A DNA stretch of 64,000 nucleotides from Chitinophaga sp. GTDB taxonomy: Bacteria; Bacteroidota; Bacteroidia; Chitinophagales; Chitinophagaceae. Position numbers and translations under genes: made by a program. Below the pieces are notes generated by a model that was not told the DNA's origin, did not search any database, and saw only the letters and a list, made by a program, of their open reading frames with translations. How positions within the stretch are numbered: the stretch's first letter is position 1; every line of letters starts with the position of its first letter. The stretch spans positions 1-64,000 of the forward strand of contig NZ_JAGHZS010000013.1 in assembly GCF_017745275.1 (NCBI RefSeq), read 5' to 3'. Shown here one piece after another: positions 25,661-34,114 of the stretch.

Positions 25661-26126
25661 GTATGCTTCTTTAATATGCTGCTAAATACGCAAAATTCTG
25701 TGAAATAATTACTTCAATGAATTTTGCAATGATATAAAATTATATTGATATTGGTCTGTATAGCCCAACCACGGGTAGATATTTTCCGTAGGGACAGGAC
25801 ACACCGGCTTTGCGATTCCAACAACCAGATGTGTTTAGTTATCAAATAATTAACGATGGAGTCTTTCAAAAAGGCCTCCCTGTTTGGTTCAGATAGCAAC
25901 ACTGCCTGATGTGACAGGCAGAATGATAACAAACGTGCCGGTATCAACTGGAATCAAGGCTGTTAAAGATAACAAAACTATTAATATCGCTGTGCTTTTA
26001 AAAAAGCGGGGCTGTTTGCCATTTTCACAAGGAAAGATCGTTGACGCACTAAAACGCGTATATTAGAAAACGGAATCATGCAGGCGGGCTCATTTCCGGC
26101 GGTTTACTATTAAAAAACAAATTATA
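25661..26126. other. Intergenic region between topA and the DUF2520 gene
   Basis: 466 nt of divergent intergenic DNA. Short ORFs can be opened (minus 25714-25947 and plus 25884-26066), but neither has a ribosome binding site, a recognisable motif or codon use like its neighbours. I see no promoter box matching TAnnTTTG and no long hairpin. Confidence 0.5.
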
Positions 26127-26891
26127 ATGGATATAGTCATTGTGGGTACGGGCAATGTGGCACATTGTTTCGGACAGCTTTTAAAGATTCATGGTCACCA
26201 GGTAAAGCAGGTGATCAGCCGGCAGAAGGCACATGCGCAGGAACTGGGAGAGATGTTGAATGCGGCATATACCGACGATTTACAGGATATTAATATGGAG
26301 GCAGACATTTACCTGCTGGCCGTGAGCGATAGCGCCATTGCCGGGTTAAATGATCAGCTGCGCCTGGGAAAGCGTTTCGTGGCACATACCGCAGGAGCGG
26401 TGCCGCTAGAGGCCATCTCCAGGATTTCGTCGAATACCGGTGTCGTATATCCGTTGCAGTCTATACGCAAAGAAACTAAAAGTTATCCGCCTATCCCGGT
26501 GATGCTGGAGGCCAGCAATGATGATGTGTTGCGGCGGCTGCAGGCCCTGGCCCAGAGTATTTCCAGTAGTGTAACTGTTACTACCTCCGCCCAGCGGTTG
26601 AAATATCATCTCACCGCGGTGCTTTGTAATAACTTTACCAACCACCTCATTGCCCAGGCAAAAGCTTATTGTGAAAAAGAGCAACTGGACTTTTCCCTGT
26701 TGCAGCCAATTATAAAAGAAACTTTTGACCGCCTGGAGAAATTCCCGCCGGAAGCTGTACAAACAGGGCCGGCGTTGCGCCAGGATGAAAATACGATGAG
26801 CCTGCACCGTGAGCTCCTGGCAGGAAACGAATATTTGCAGTTAGTTTACCAGGTGATGTCTGACGCCATCTATCAATTCCATCATAAATAG
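26127..26891 (+). CDS. Rossmann-fold DUF2520 protein (F420-NADP-reductase-like)
   Basis: A 254-residue protein with an N-terminal NAD(P)-binding motif IVGTGNVAHCFGQ and a Rossmann-like first domain (to about 130), then an all-helical DUF2520 domain (LTAVLCNNFTNHLIAQA, RLEKFPPEAVQTGPA) of the ketopantoate/6-phosphogluconate dehydrogenase type. The family is widespread in Bacteroidota with unknown substrate. It stands upstream of kdsC, separated by a family B hairpin that starts 2 nt after the stop codon. Confidence 0.88.
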   Translation: MDIVIVGTGNVAHCFGQLLKIHGHQVKQVISRQKAHAQELGEMLNAAYTDDLQDINMEADIYLLAVSDSAIAGLNDQLRLGKRFVAHTAGAVPLEAISRISSNTGVVYPLQSIRKETKSYPPIPVMLEASNDDVLRRLQALAQSISSSVTVTTSAQRLKYHLTAVLCNNFTNHLIAQAKAYCEKEQLDFSLLQPIIKETFDRLEKFPPEAVQTGPALRQDENTMSLHRELLAGNEYLQLVYQVMSDAIYQFHHK

Positions 26892-26892
26892 A

Positions 26893-27003
26893 GAATTACG
26901 AATTACAAATTACGAATTACGGATTTGTGAGGAGATATTCGCGAAGATCATCCGTTATTATCTCCCCACAAATCCGTAATTCGTAATTTGTAATTCGTAA
27001 TTC
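26893..27003. repeat. Heptad-armed inverted repeat, family B, copy 1
   Basis: Arms 26893-26937 and 26959-27003 match at 44 of 45 bp. Each has four RAATTAC heptads, then GGATTTGTG and a GGAGATA inner stem. The 21-nt apex holds GCGAAGATCATCCG. It starts 2 nt after the DUF2520 stop codon and ends 15 nt before the kdsC start. Confidence 0.93.
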
Positions 27004-27005
27004 TT

Positions 27006-27013
27006 TACTTTTG
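27006..27013 (+). promoter_or_regulatory. Candidate -7 box directly before kdsC
   Basis: TACTTTTG matches TAnnTTTG and ends 5 nt before the kdsC ATG, so a transcript from it would be leaderless or nearly so. A TTTG at 26987-26990, inside the repeat arm, lies 15 nt upstream, shorter than the usual 19. Confidence 0.4.
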
Positions 27014-27018
27014 GCCCC

Positions 27019-27540
27019 ATGAACGTATTGGCTTTATTTAAATCTATCACCACATTTGTGCTGGATGTAGACGGCGTACTTACTGATGGTACCCTGCAAT
27101 TGTTGCCGGGTGGAGAAATGTCGCGCAGAATGAATATCAAAGATGGCTACGCCCTGCAATTGGCCGTAAAAAAAGGCTACCGGGTGGTAATCATCTCCGG
27201 AGGAAAATCGGAAAGCGTAGTAAGCAGGTTACAGGGACTTGGCATTAAAGATATTTATACCGGCATACATGATAAGCAGGAAAAGCTGCAGGATTATGTA
27301 TTTGAAAATGACCTGCGCTGGGATGAATTACTTTATATGGGAGATGATATACCCGATTATCTGCCTATGCAACTGGTGGGCTTACCTACCTGCCCTGCCG
27401 ATGCGGTCCAGGAAATTAAAAGTATTTCAAAATATGTATCCCCATTCCCCGGAGGCCACGGGTGCGTAAGGGAAGTAATGGAGAAAGTGCTGAAACTGAA
27501 CGGACATTGGCTAATGGATGAAGGCATTGCATCGAAATAA
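27019..27540 (+). CDS. kdsC: 3-deoxy-D-manno-octulosonate 8-phosphate phosphatase (KdsC-type HAD hydrolase)
   Basis: A 173-residue HAD phosphatase without a cap domain, the KdsC length. The nucleophile motif is VLDVDGVLTDG (Asp16 and Asp18), motif II is ISGG, and MGDDIPDYLPM provides the acidic metal pair. It releases phosphate from Kdo-8-phosphate for lipopolysaccharide core synthesis. The two following genes (prenyltransferase, maf) are 14 and 2 nt apart, so the three form an operon of mixed function. Confidence 0.92.
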   Translation: MNVLALFKSITTFVLDVDGVLTDGTLQLLPGGEMSRRMNIKDGYALQLAVKKGYRVVIISGGKSESVVSRLQGLGIKDIYTGIHDKQEKLQDYVFENDLRWDELLYMGDDIPDYLPMQLVGLPTCPADAVQEIKSISKYVSPFPGGHGCVREVMEKVLKLNGHWLMDEGIASK

Positions 27541-27554
27541 TAAAAGAGAAACTT

Positions 27555-28496
27555 ATGAAGCTCTGGGCTGCATTTTTTAAATTGATCAGATACCCTAACC
27601 TGATATATATTGGCCTTACCCAATTTTTATTGCAATACTGCGTAGTGGAACCTGTGTTACGCAGCTCCGGCGAAGAACCCTCGCTGCCCGTTCCGCAATT
27701 TGTATTACTGAGTTTGTCTACCATCCTGGTAGCGGCGGCCGGCTATATTATTAACGACTATTTCGATATCAACATTGATATCGTGAATAAGCCGGAGAAA
27801 ATGGTGCTGGACAAAATTATCAGCCGGCGCTGGGCAATGGCCTGGCATACGCTGCTGAATATGGCTGGCGTATCCCTGGGCTTTATGGTAGCCTTTAAAA
27901 CCGGGCAGTTCTACCTGGGCTTTACCCAGGTCATTTGTTCCCTGCTGCTTTGGTTTTATTCTACTTCTTTTAAAAGACAGGTGCTGATCGGCAACGTCAT
28001 TATTTCACTGTTGACAGCACTCGCAGTAGTAGTGGTAGGATTTTACGAGAAACAGATCTATCATAGTTTTGAAGCGATCATGTCTGCCACCGGCCGGAAG
28101 CTGATACAGATTATCGGCGTATATGCGTTGTTCGCTTTTTTAATTTCCATGGTCAGGGAAATAGTGAAAGACCTGGAGGATATGATGGGCGACAGCAAAG
28201 ATGGATGCCGCACCCTGCCTATTGCATGGGGCGTACTGGCTGCCAAACGCTTTTGTAATGTATTGTTGCTGGCACTGGTAATTATCATACTGGCAGTGGA
28301 AATCAGGGTATGGGTGTTGGGTTGGTATGCAGCTATTGCTTACCTGCTGTTGTTTGTACAGGTACCTTGCGGATATATTTATTTACAATTGAAAAAAGCA
28401 CATCTGCCGGAACATTATCATAAGGTAAGCACCCTCGTGAAAGTAGTAATGCTGACCGGCATTTTGTCCATGATATTTTTTAAAATTTATTTATAG
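27555..28496 (+). CDS. UbiA-family prenyltransferase, geranylgeranylglycerol-phosphate geranylgeranyltransferase-like
   Basis: A 313-residue membrane protein with about eight helices. The first Asp-rich motif NDYFDINIDIVNKP (about residues 72-85) and the second DLEDMMGDSKDG bind the prenyl pyrophosphate through Mg. This motif context is the type often annotated in Bacteroidota as geranylgeranylglycerol-phosphate geranylgeranyltransferase, though menaquinone-type transfer cannot be excluded. Overlap with kdsC is absent but spacing is tight. Confidence 0.87.
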   Translation: MKLWAAFFKLIRYPNLIYIGLTQFLLQYCVVEPVLRSSGEEPSLPVPQFVLLSLSTILVAAAGYIINDYFDINIDIVNKPEKMVLDKIISRRWAMAWHTLLNMAGVSLGFMVAFKTGQFYLGFTQVICSLLLWFYSTSFKRQVLIGNVIISLLTALAVVVVGFYEKQIYHSFEAIMSATGRKLIQIIGVYALFAFLISMVREIVKDLEDMMGDSKDGCRTLPIAWGVLAAKRFCNVLLLALVIIILAVEIRVWVLGWYAAIAYLLLFVQVPCGYIYLQLKKAHLPEHYHKVSTLVKVVMLTGILSMIFFKIYL

Positions 28497-28498
28497 AG

Positions 28499-29068
28499 AT
28501 GTATAAAGGGAAACCCGTTATTCTGGCCTCACAGTCGCCCCGTAGAAAGCAGTTGTTAGAGCAGGCCGGCATTCCTTTCGAGGTGAAAGTGGTAGAAACA
28601 GCAGAAACCTTTCCGCCGGAACTGGCTATACCAGACATCCCGGTGCATATAGCCCGGCAAAAAGCGGCTGCTGTGCGTAACCTTTGTGCTCCCACCGATA
28701 TTATTATTGCCGCAGATACTGTAGTAGTATTGGATGATCATATTATTGGCAAGCCAAAAGACCGCCAGGATGCCATCGACATTCTTGCCCGCCTCAGCGG
28801 CCGTGAACATCGTGTAGTCACCGGCGTTATTATACAACAGGACGCCAGGGAAGTGGCTTTTTCCAAAATCACCTCGGTGCATTTTAAGCCGTTGAACCTG
28901 GAACAGCTCACGTATTATGTGGATCAATACAAACCATTCGATAAAGCCGGCGCTTATGCCATACAGGAATGGATTGGCGCAGTGGGGATCGACAGCATTA
29001 ACGGCTGCTTCTACAATGTAATGGGCCTGCCGGTAAGTAAGGTAGTGGAAGAACTGGAAAACTTTTAG
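28499..29068 (+). CDS. maf: Maf-family nucleoside triphosphate pyrophosphatase
   Basis: A 189-residue protein with the Maf signature ASQSPRRKQLLEQAGI at residues about 9-24 and the catalytic AADTVVVLDDHIIGKP. Such enzymes hydrolyse noncanonical or modified NTPs (dTTP/UTP subgroup or m7GTP subgroup; not distinguishable here). It starts 2 nt after the prenyltransferase stop. A family B hairpin begins immediately at the next base after its stop codon. Confidence 0.94.
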   Translation: MYKGKPVILASQSPRRKQLLEQAGIPFEVKVVETAETFPPELAIPDIPVHIARQKAAAVRNLCAPTDIIIAADTVVVLDDHIIGKPKDRQDAIDILARLSGREHRVVTGVIIQQDAREVAFSKITSVHFKPLNLEQLTYYVDQYKPFDKAGAYAIQEWIGAVGIDSINGCFYNVMGLPVSKVVEELENF

Positions 29069-29182
29069 AAATTACGAATTACGAATTACGAATTACGGAT
29101 TTGTGGGGAGATAGTAAACGCGAATTACATCCGCTTAAATCTCCCCACAAATCCGTAATTCGTAATCCGTAATTCGTAATTC
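29069..29182. repeat. Heptad-armed inverted repeat, family B, copy 2
   Basis: Arms 29069-29112 and 29139-29182 match at 42 of 44 bp (four heptads, GGATTTGTGGGGAGAT). The apex contains GCGAATTACATCCGC, a smaller stem. It begins at the base after the maf stop. The other end is followed by the hom terminator. Confidence 0.93.
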
Positions 29183-29213
29183 AAAAAAGAACGGCGCTGT
29201 GATCAGCGCCGTT
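29183..29213 (-). terminator. Intrinsic terminator of the met operon
   Basis: On the minus strand AACGGCGCTG pairs perfectly with CAGCGCCGTT around a 4-nt loop and runs into CTTTTTTG. Confidence 0.92.
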
Positions 29214-29245
29214 GTTACGATTGGTTTTTGCTTATTTACATCTCT

Positions 29246-30427
29246 TTATTCCAATACCAGGATATTAACATCTTTATTTTTCAGCCAGCCGGCTTCTCTC
29301 AGCTTCTGTAAGTTAATAGTACCTACCACATAGCGCCATTCGCTGGATTCATATTTTTCAGAGATATTGAAGAACTCTGCCAGATCTACCTGGTCCGGTG
29401 TTTTATAGCGCAGGTATACTTTCAGATTTACATCATTAGTAAAGCTGGGCTGATTGTTCTGTTTGATCTTTTTATACTCGTAGCGATAGTTGTATAACAA
29501 TGCGGAAATATCAGACAGTACAGCGCTACCGGTAGCAGTACCACCGGCACCTTTACCTACAAAGAATTGTTTGTCGGTGAAAGCACTTTCCAGCAGGATA
29601 CCATTGTATTCATTGTATACATCGTAGAGCAGGTTATGTTCTTTGATCAGGTGTGGCAATACGTAAGAGAATACGTGCCCGTTCTGACGGCGGCATTGTG
29701 CAATGAGCTTGATGGTACAGTTGCGTTGTTTGGCGAACTGGATATCAAAGTCATTCAGGTGATGAATACCGAAATTGAATACTTCTTCCGGTTTCACGAA
29801 TGTGCCAAAGGCATGGAGGAGGAGGATCACGATTTTAAATTTCGGATCATATCCTTCGATATCGAGGGTAGGGTCAGTTTCGGCAAAGCCCAGGTCCTGC
29901 GCTTGTTGCAGGGCGGTTTGGAAGCTGAGGTTTTCTTCAAATATTTTGGTAAGAATATAATTCGTAGAGCCGTTACAGATACCTTCCACTGCATTGAGCA
30001 GGTCGTTATCATAATATTCTTCCAGGTTGCGGATAATGGGAATACTGGCGCAACTGGACGCTTCATACAGGAACGGTACTTTGTTTTCCGCCTGCAGTTG
30101 ATACAGGGCAGGCAGATTTTCCGCGATCATTCTTTTGCTGGCGCTTACTACCGCTTTGCCGTTACGCAGGGCGGTGCTCACAATTTCAAAGGCTGCTTCG
30201 GTTTCGTTGATCAGTTCTACTACCACGTCAATGGTAGGATCTTCGAGGATTTCATTTTTATCAGTCGTAAAGTAGCTGCTATCGATAGGTCTTGACTTAT
30301 TAGGGTCTTTAATGCAGATTTTTTTGATGCGGGCATTAATACCTTTTGTTCTGTTCAACACTTCATAGAGTCCTTGTCCTACGACGCCGAATCCGAAAAT
30401 ACCTAAATTGATGATCTTATTTTCCAT
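29246..30427 (-). CDS. hom: Homoserine dehydrogenase
   Basis: A 393-residue NAD(P)-dependent enzyme that reduces aspartate semialdehyde to homoserine, the branch point to methionine and threonine. The nucleotide-binding GIFGFGVVGQG is at residues 9-19. The catalytic domain carries GGTATGSAVLSD, and the C-terminal part is too short for a clear ACT regulatory domain. It lies 97 nt downstream of the cystathionine-synthase-family gene on the same strand and probably shares its SAM-riboswitch control, a link to methionine synthesis. Confidence 0.94.
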   Translation of the reverse strand: MENKIINLGIFGFGVVGQGLYEVLNRTKGINARIKKICIKDPNKSRPIDSSYFTTDKNEILEDPTIDVVVELINETEAAFEIVSTALRNGKAVVSASKRMIAENLPALYQLQAENKVPFLYEASSCASIPIIRNLEEYYDNDLLNAVEGICNGSTNYILTKIFEENLSFQTALQQAQDLGFAETDPTLDIEGYDPKFKIVILLLHAFGTFVKPEEVFNFGIHHLNDFDIQFAKQRNCTIKLIAQCRRQNGHVFSYVLPHLIKEHNLLYDVYNEYNGILLESAFTDKQFFVGKGAGGTATGSAVLSDISALLYNYRYEYKKIKQNNQPSFTNDVNLKVYLRYKTPDQVDLAEFFNISEKYESSEWRYVVGTINLQKLREAGWLKNKDVNILVLE

Positions 30428-30524
30428 ACATTTTTTGAGCTTGCAGCCTTCAGCAATTAGTCTTCAACGATGCAGAGATGATCAGGTTCTGTAAAGTCGA
30501 AGTGGTGGTTAATTACCAAGGGCT

Positions 30525-31703
30525 TTATTGTAAAACAGTAATTTGCTTGCCAGCCGGATGATTTAGTTTATCCAGCGCTTGTTTCAGGTCGTTAATCAGG
30601 TCTTCGGCATCTTCAATACCTACTGATAAACGGATACAGGAATCCTGTAACCCTGTTCTTTTCCGGAATTCTTCCGGGATGTTACGATGCGTCATGGTAG
30701 CCGGGTGGGCCAGCATACTTTTCACGCCGCCGAAACTTTCTGCCAGTTTAAATAACTTGGTGGCGTTTACGATGCGGATCGCATTTTTGATATTGTCGCT
30801 TTTCAGGGAAAAGCTCACCAGTGCGCCGTAATTTTTCTGTTGTTTACGGGCGATATGATGATTTTTATGGGTAGCCAGTCCGGGATAAAATACTTTATCC
30901 ACGGCAGGATGTGCGGCCAGCCAGTTAGCGATAGCGCTGGCATTGCTGCATTGTTTTTCCAGTCGCAGGTACAAGGTTTCCACGCCACGGATGGTGAGCC
31001 ATGCTTCGAACGGACTGAGTATACTACCGGAAATATTCTGGTTGTAGCGGAGCTGGTCTGCCAGTACTTTGCTGTTTACCACTACCAGTCCGGCGATGAC
31101 ATCACTGTGGCCGGAAAGATATTTGGAGGCGCTGTGAATAACAATATCGGCCCCCAGGGGGATAGGTTGTTGTAACAGCGGGGTGCTGAAAGTATTGTCT
31201 ACTACCAGCAGGATATTATGTTGTTTGGCAATTTTGCTGATAGATTTGATATCAGAAATGCGCAATGTTGGATTGGTAGGGGATTCCAGCCAGATGATTT
31301 TGGTATTGGGGGTAATGGCGGCCAATACTTTATCGATGTTGCTGGTATCTACGAAATTAACTTTGATGCCGAAGCGTTCAAACATGTGGTTAAATATCTG
31401 GAAGATGCCACCGTAGGTATCTTCTACCGCCATGATCTCATCGCCGGTCTTTAACAGCTTCAGCACCGCATCTATGGCCGACATACCGCTGGCGAACGCA
31501 AATCCGGCAAACCCTTCTTCCAGGTTGCAGATGAGGTCTTCCAGCACTTTTCTCGTGGGGTTGTTTGCCCGCGAAAATTCAAAGCCTTTATTGATGCCGG
31601 GTGATTCCTGCACAAAGGTGGATGTTTGATAGATAGGCACAGAGATGGCGCCTGTCAGTTCGTCTACCGGAATGCTATGAATCAGTTGTGTAGCTGTTTT
31701 CAT
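30525..31703 (-). CDS. metB: Cys/Met metabolism PLP enzyme, cystathionine gamma-synthase family
   Basis: A 392-residue PLP enzyme of the trans-sulfuration family. YQTSTFVQES, FEFSRANNPTR, and the PLP lysine Lys194 in SASKYLSGHSDV are visible. Length fits cystathionine gamma-synthase or beta-lyase better than the longer O-acetylhomoserine sulfhydrylases. The SAM-I riboswitch upstream and hom downstream make homoserine-to-methionine metabolism the likely role. The exact reaction (gamma-synthase, beta-lyase or gamma-lyase) cannot be fixed by reading, so the symbol is provisional. Confidence 0.9.
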   Translation of the reverse strand: MKTATQLIHSIPVDELTGAISVPIYQTSTFVQESPGINKGFEFSRANNPTRKVLEDLICNLEEGFAGFAFASGMSAIDAVLKLLKTGDEIMAVEDTYGGIFQIFNHMFERFGIKVNFVDTSNIDKVLAAITPNTKIIWLESPTNPTLRISDIKSISKIAKQHNILLVVDNTFSTPLLQQPIPLGADIVIHSASKYLSGHSDVIAGLVVVNSKVLADQLRYNQNISGSILSPFEAWLTIRGVETLYLRLEKQCSNASAIANWLAAHPAVDKVFYPGLATHKNHHIARKQQKNYGALVSFSLKSDNIKNAIRIVNATKLFKLAESFGGVKSMLAHPATMTHRNIPEEFRKRTGLQDSCIRLSVGIEDAEDLINDLKQALDKLNHPAGKQITVLQ

Positions 31704-31814
31704 GTTATAAATTATTTTTAATGATGTTCAATATGCACAATAATCTGCTGCAACTTTATCATTAAAGATCAACTTAAACAACAACAAATCCATGAAAGGG
31801 GGGCGGAGTGGGCA

Positions 31815-31847
31815 TAAAAAAAGCTCTTCCGTGTGTTGGAAGAGCTC
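31815..31847 (-). terminator. Riboswitch expression-platform terminator
   Basis: On the minus strand AGCTCTTCC pairs perfectly with GGAAGAGCT around a 7-nt loop, followed by TTTTTTT. It lies between the SAM aptamer and the metB-like gene, so SAM binding is expected to allow this terminator to form. Confidence 0.92.
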
Positions 31848-31890
31848 TCTTAGAAAGTTATATATATCTGTGAAGTATTATCTCTGCCAA

Positions 31891-32007
31891 CTTATCTTTC
31901 CCCACGCTAACGCATGGGGCAGGAATTAGCACCTTTTTCCTGATCATATAATCAGGAAAGGTTGCTAAGGCATCGCAGGGCCAAGTCCCTCCGCCTTTCT
32001 GGATAAG
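31891..32007 (-). promoter_or_regulatory. SAM-I riboswitch (S-box)
   Basis: On the minus strand the aptamer opens with CTTATCCAGAAAGGCGGAGG, then GGCCCTGCGATGCC and GCAACC, then a long P3-P4 region and closes with AAAGATAAG, pairing with CTTATC. These are the conserved S-box elements. With the terminator at 31815 it forms an off-switch for the metB-like gene and hom when S-adenosylmethionine is abundant. Confidence 0.97.
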
Positions 32008-32026
32008 TGATGTGTAAGAACTGGCG

Positions 32027-32059
32027 CAAAGGTAATGTGACTTTCATCAGATTTCCAAA
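32027..32059 (-). promoter_or_regulatory. Promoter upstream of the SAM-I riboswitch
   Basis: On the minus strand TTTG (32059-32056), 21-nt spacer, TACCTTTG (32034-32027). The spacer is slightly longer than the usual 19-20. Transcription would start about 15 nt before the aptamer. Confidence 0.75.
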
Positions 32060-32137
32060 TTGAAGTTTGAATTTATTTATTAAACGATGTTTTATTACCT
32101 TTAGCTGATACTATTTTATACCCCAACCGTATCTTTT

Positions 32138-33421
32138 ATGTTTGTTAACCCGTTGCTCTCAGAAGAGCTATTCCAGTACATCTGGGCCTTCCGGCTGTTT
32201 AAGCAGGATCACCTGGCCACTACCGGTGGAGAACCGGTACAGATCTTATATCCCGGACTACATAATCATCATGGCGGCCCTGATTTTTCAGCGGCCAAGA
32301 TCAGGATTGGCACCACTTTATGGATGGGACAGGTGGAGCTGCACCTCCGTACTTCAGACTGGTTCCGGCATAGGCACCAGCATAATCCACAATACGGGCG
32401 GGTGATCCTGCACGTGGTATTTGTGCATGATATGCCGGCGGACCGTATTCCGGGCGTGCCTTGCCTGGAATTGCAGCAACATATTCCCAAACTTTTATTG
32501 CAGCGTTATGAGCAATTGCGGCAGCGGGCACCTTTTGTTCCCTGCGCACCTTATGCCGCCAGCGTTCCGCCGCTCACGTGGGTAAGCTGGAAAGAGCGGC
32601 TGCTGGCCGAACGTTGGGAGCGCAAGCTGGGCGTATTGCGGGCCTGGCTGCAAAGCAGTCAATCCAATTGGGAAGAAGTATGCTACTGGGCGGTGGCGCA
32701 AAGCTATGGGATGCCGGTAAACACGCTGCCTATGCTGGAAGTAGCGCAGTCGCTCTCCTATACCCTGTTGATGCGGTGCCGGCAGGAACGCCTGCAGTTG
32801 GAGGCGCTCCTGTTTGGGCAGGCGGGGATGCTGGGCCAGCCTCCCGCAGATGAATATGCTGCACAATTACAGGCCGTATATGCACATCTGCAGCATAAGT
32901 ATGGGCTTAGCCCTATCCCGGCGCATCACTGGAACTGGCTGCGGATGCGGCCGGCGGCTTTCCCCACCATGCGGCTGGCTACTTTCGCAGCCCTGCTGCA
33001 ACACAGTCCCCGCCTGTTTCCCCGGATACTGGATGCAAACGATATAACAGCGCTGGAGCAGTTATTTTTCGTACAGCCGTCGGCGTACTGGCGTACCCAT
33101 TACCGGTTCGGACAGGCAGTAGGGCATACGCAGTTGCCGGGCAAACAGGCGGTACACAGTATCCTCATTAATACAGTACTGCCATTACTGTTCCTGTATG
33201 GGCAGCAGAAGCAATTGAAATATTACCAGGAAAAGGCCCTGCATTTTTTAGAGCAGTTGCCACCGGAAAGAAACCGTATCACGGAAGAATGGGAACAGTT
33301 GGGCGTAACACAGGAAAGCGCGATGGAGTCGCAGGCGTTACTGCAGTTGAAGCAGTACTACTGTGATGAGAAACGATGCCTGCATTGCGCTGTGGGGATA
33401 AAAATTATCGGAGGGATTTAG
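32138..33421 (+). CDS. DUF2851 family protein
   Basis: A 427-residue protein with the DUF2851 hallmark near residues 48-95: GGPDFSAAKIRIGTTLWMG, VELHLRTSDW, then an YGRVILHVVF strand. The C-terminus has Cys residues in YYCDEKRCLHCAVG, a possible metal site. This family is common in Bacteroidota and has no assigned function, though the conserved acidic and histidine residues in the first part look enzyme-like. It is divergent from the met operon and convergent with the OsmC gene across a heptad hairpin. Confidence 0.9.
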   Translation: MFVNPLLSEELFQYIWAFRLFKQDHLATTGGEPVQILYPGLHNHHGGPDFSAAKIRIGTTLWMGQVELHLRTSDWFRHRHQHNPQYGRVILHVVFVHDMPADRIPGVPCLELQQHIPKLLLQRYEQLRQRAPFVPCAPYAASVPPLTWVSWKERLLAERWERKLGVLRAWLQSSQSNWEEVCYWAVAQSYGMPVNTLPMLEVAQSLSYTLLMRCRQERLQLEALLFGQAGMLGQPPADEYAAQLQAVYAHLQHKYGLSPIPAHHWNWLRMRPAAFPTMRLATFAALLQHSPRLFPRILDANDITALEQLFFVQPSAYWRTHYRFGQAVGHTQLPGKQAVHSILINTVLPLLFLYGQQKQLKYYQEKALHFLEQLPPERNRITEEWEQLGVTQESAMESQALLQLKQYYCDEKRCLHCAVGIKIIGGI

Positions 33422-33424
33422 AGA

Positions 33425-33536
33425 AGCGGAAAGCAAAAAGCAAAAAGCTATTGTAGCGGGTGACCATAGCAGATATTTACTGCTCTTTAATCATTCGCTA
33501 CAATAGCTTTTTGCTTTCTGCTTTCCGCTTTCTGCT
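33425..33536. repeat. Heptad-armed inverted repeat, family A, copy 5
   Basis: Left arm 33425-33463 and right arm 33489-33529 (with an extra heptad to 33536). Three heptads plus AGCTATTGTAG pair with one mismatch. The innermost parts (GCGGGTGACC against GCGAATGATT) have diverged. The arms begin 3 nt after the DUF2851 stop and end 5 nt before the OsmC stop. Its inner core is the closest match to the gene-bearing copy at 6371-6926. Confidence 0.92.
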
Positions 33537-33541
33537 CCGTA

Positions 33542-33949
33542 TTACCAGTTAAAAGTAACATCCTGTACAATATCAGGATGTACGCTTTGTGCCACCGGGC
33601 AGGTATGTGCAGCTCTTTCGAGTATGGTTCTTTCTTTTTCGCCCAGGTTATGACCGGCAGGGAAGTCAAATACGATGGTGACGCCGGTAATACGGCGGGG
33701 TTCAGTACCCATGATTTTCTGCACGGTTAATTTGGTTCCTTCAATAGCCCAGTTGTTTTCGCGGGCTTTGATGCCCATGATGGTGAGCATGCAGGATCCC
33801 AGCGCTGTGGCTACCAGGTCAGTCGGAGAAAATCTTTCTCCTTTACCTTTATTATCTACTGGTGCGTCTGTTTCAATCACGGTGCCTGACTGGAGGTGGG
33901 TAGCTGTGGTGCGTAATTCCCCGTTATAGATGATAGATGCCGTTTGCAT
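33542..33949 (-). CDS. OsmC/Ohr-family peroxiredoxin-like protein
   Basis: A 135-residue protein with the two redox cysteines of the family: Cys53 in ALGSCMLTIMG and Cys117 in HTCPVAQSV. Members reduce organic hydroperoxides in the cytoplasm. The surrounding sequence (FSPTDLVATAL) is closer to the YhfA/OsmC group than to Ohr. It is a single gene in a convergent pair. Confidence 0.92.
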   Translation of the reverse strand: MQTASIIYNGELRTTATHLQSGTVIETDAPVDNKGKGERFSPTDLVATALGSCMLTIMGIKARENNWAIEGTKLTVQKIMGTEPRRITGVTIVFDFPAGHNLGEKERTILERAAHTCPVAQSVHPDIVQDVTFNW

Positions 33950-34114
33950 ATTGATTCTTTTTATGATCTGAGGGTAAAATTAAAGGTATTTTCAGGATAT
34001 GTACAATATGGAAAGCGGAGGTGCTGTTAAACTAAAAAAAAATTAGCTACGTTTGTAATATATACATAACAATACCTTGGTTCAAGCGTTTACTTATTAT
34101 AATAATAGCCCACT

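Noticed and set aside
25714..26066. Two short ORFs between topA and the DUF2520 gene
   Set aside because: No ribosome binding site, no motif, and they overlap each other on opposite strands.
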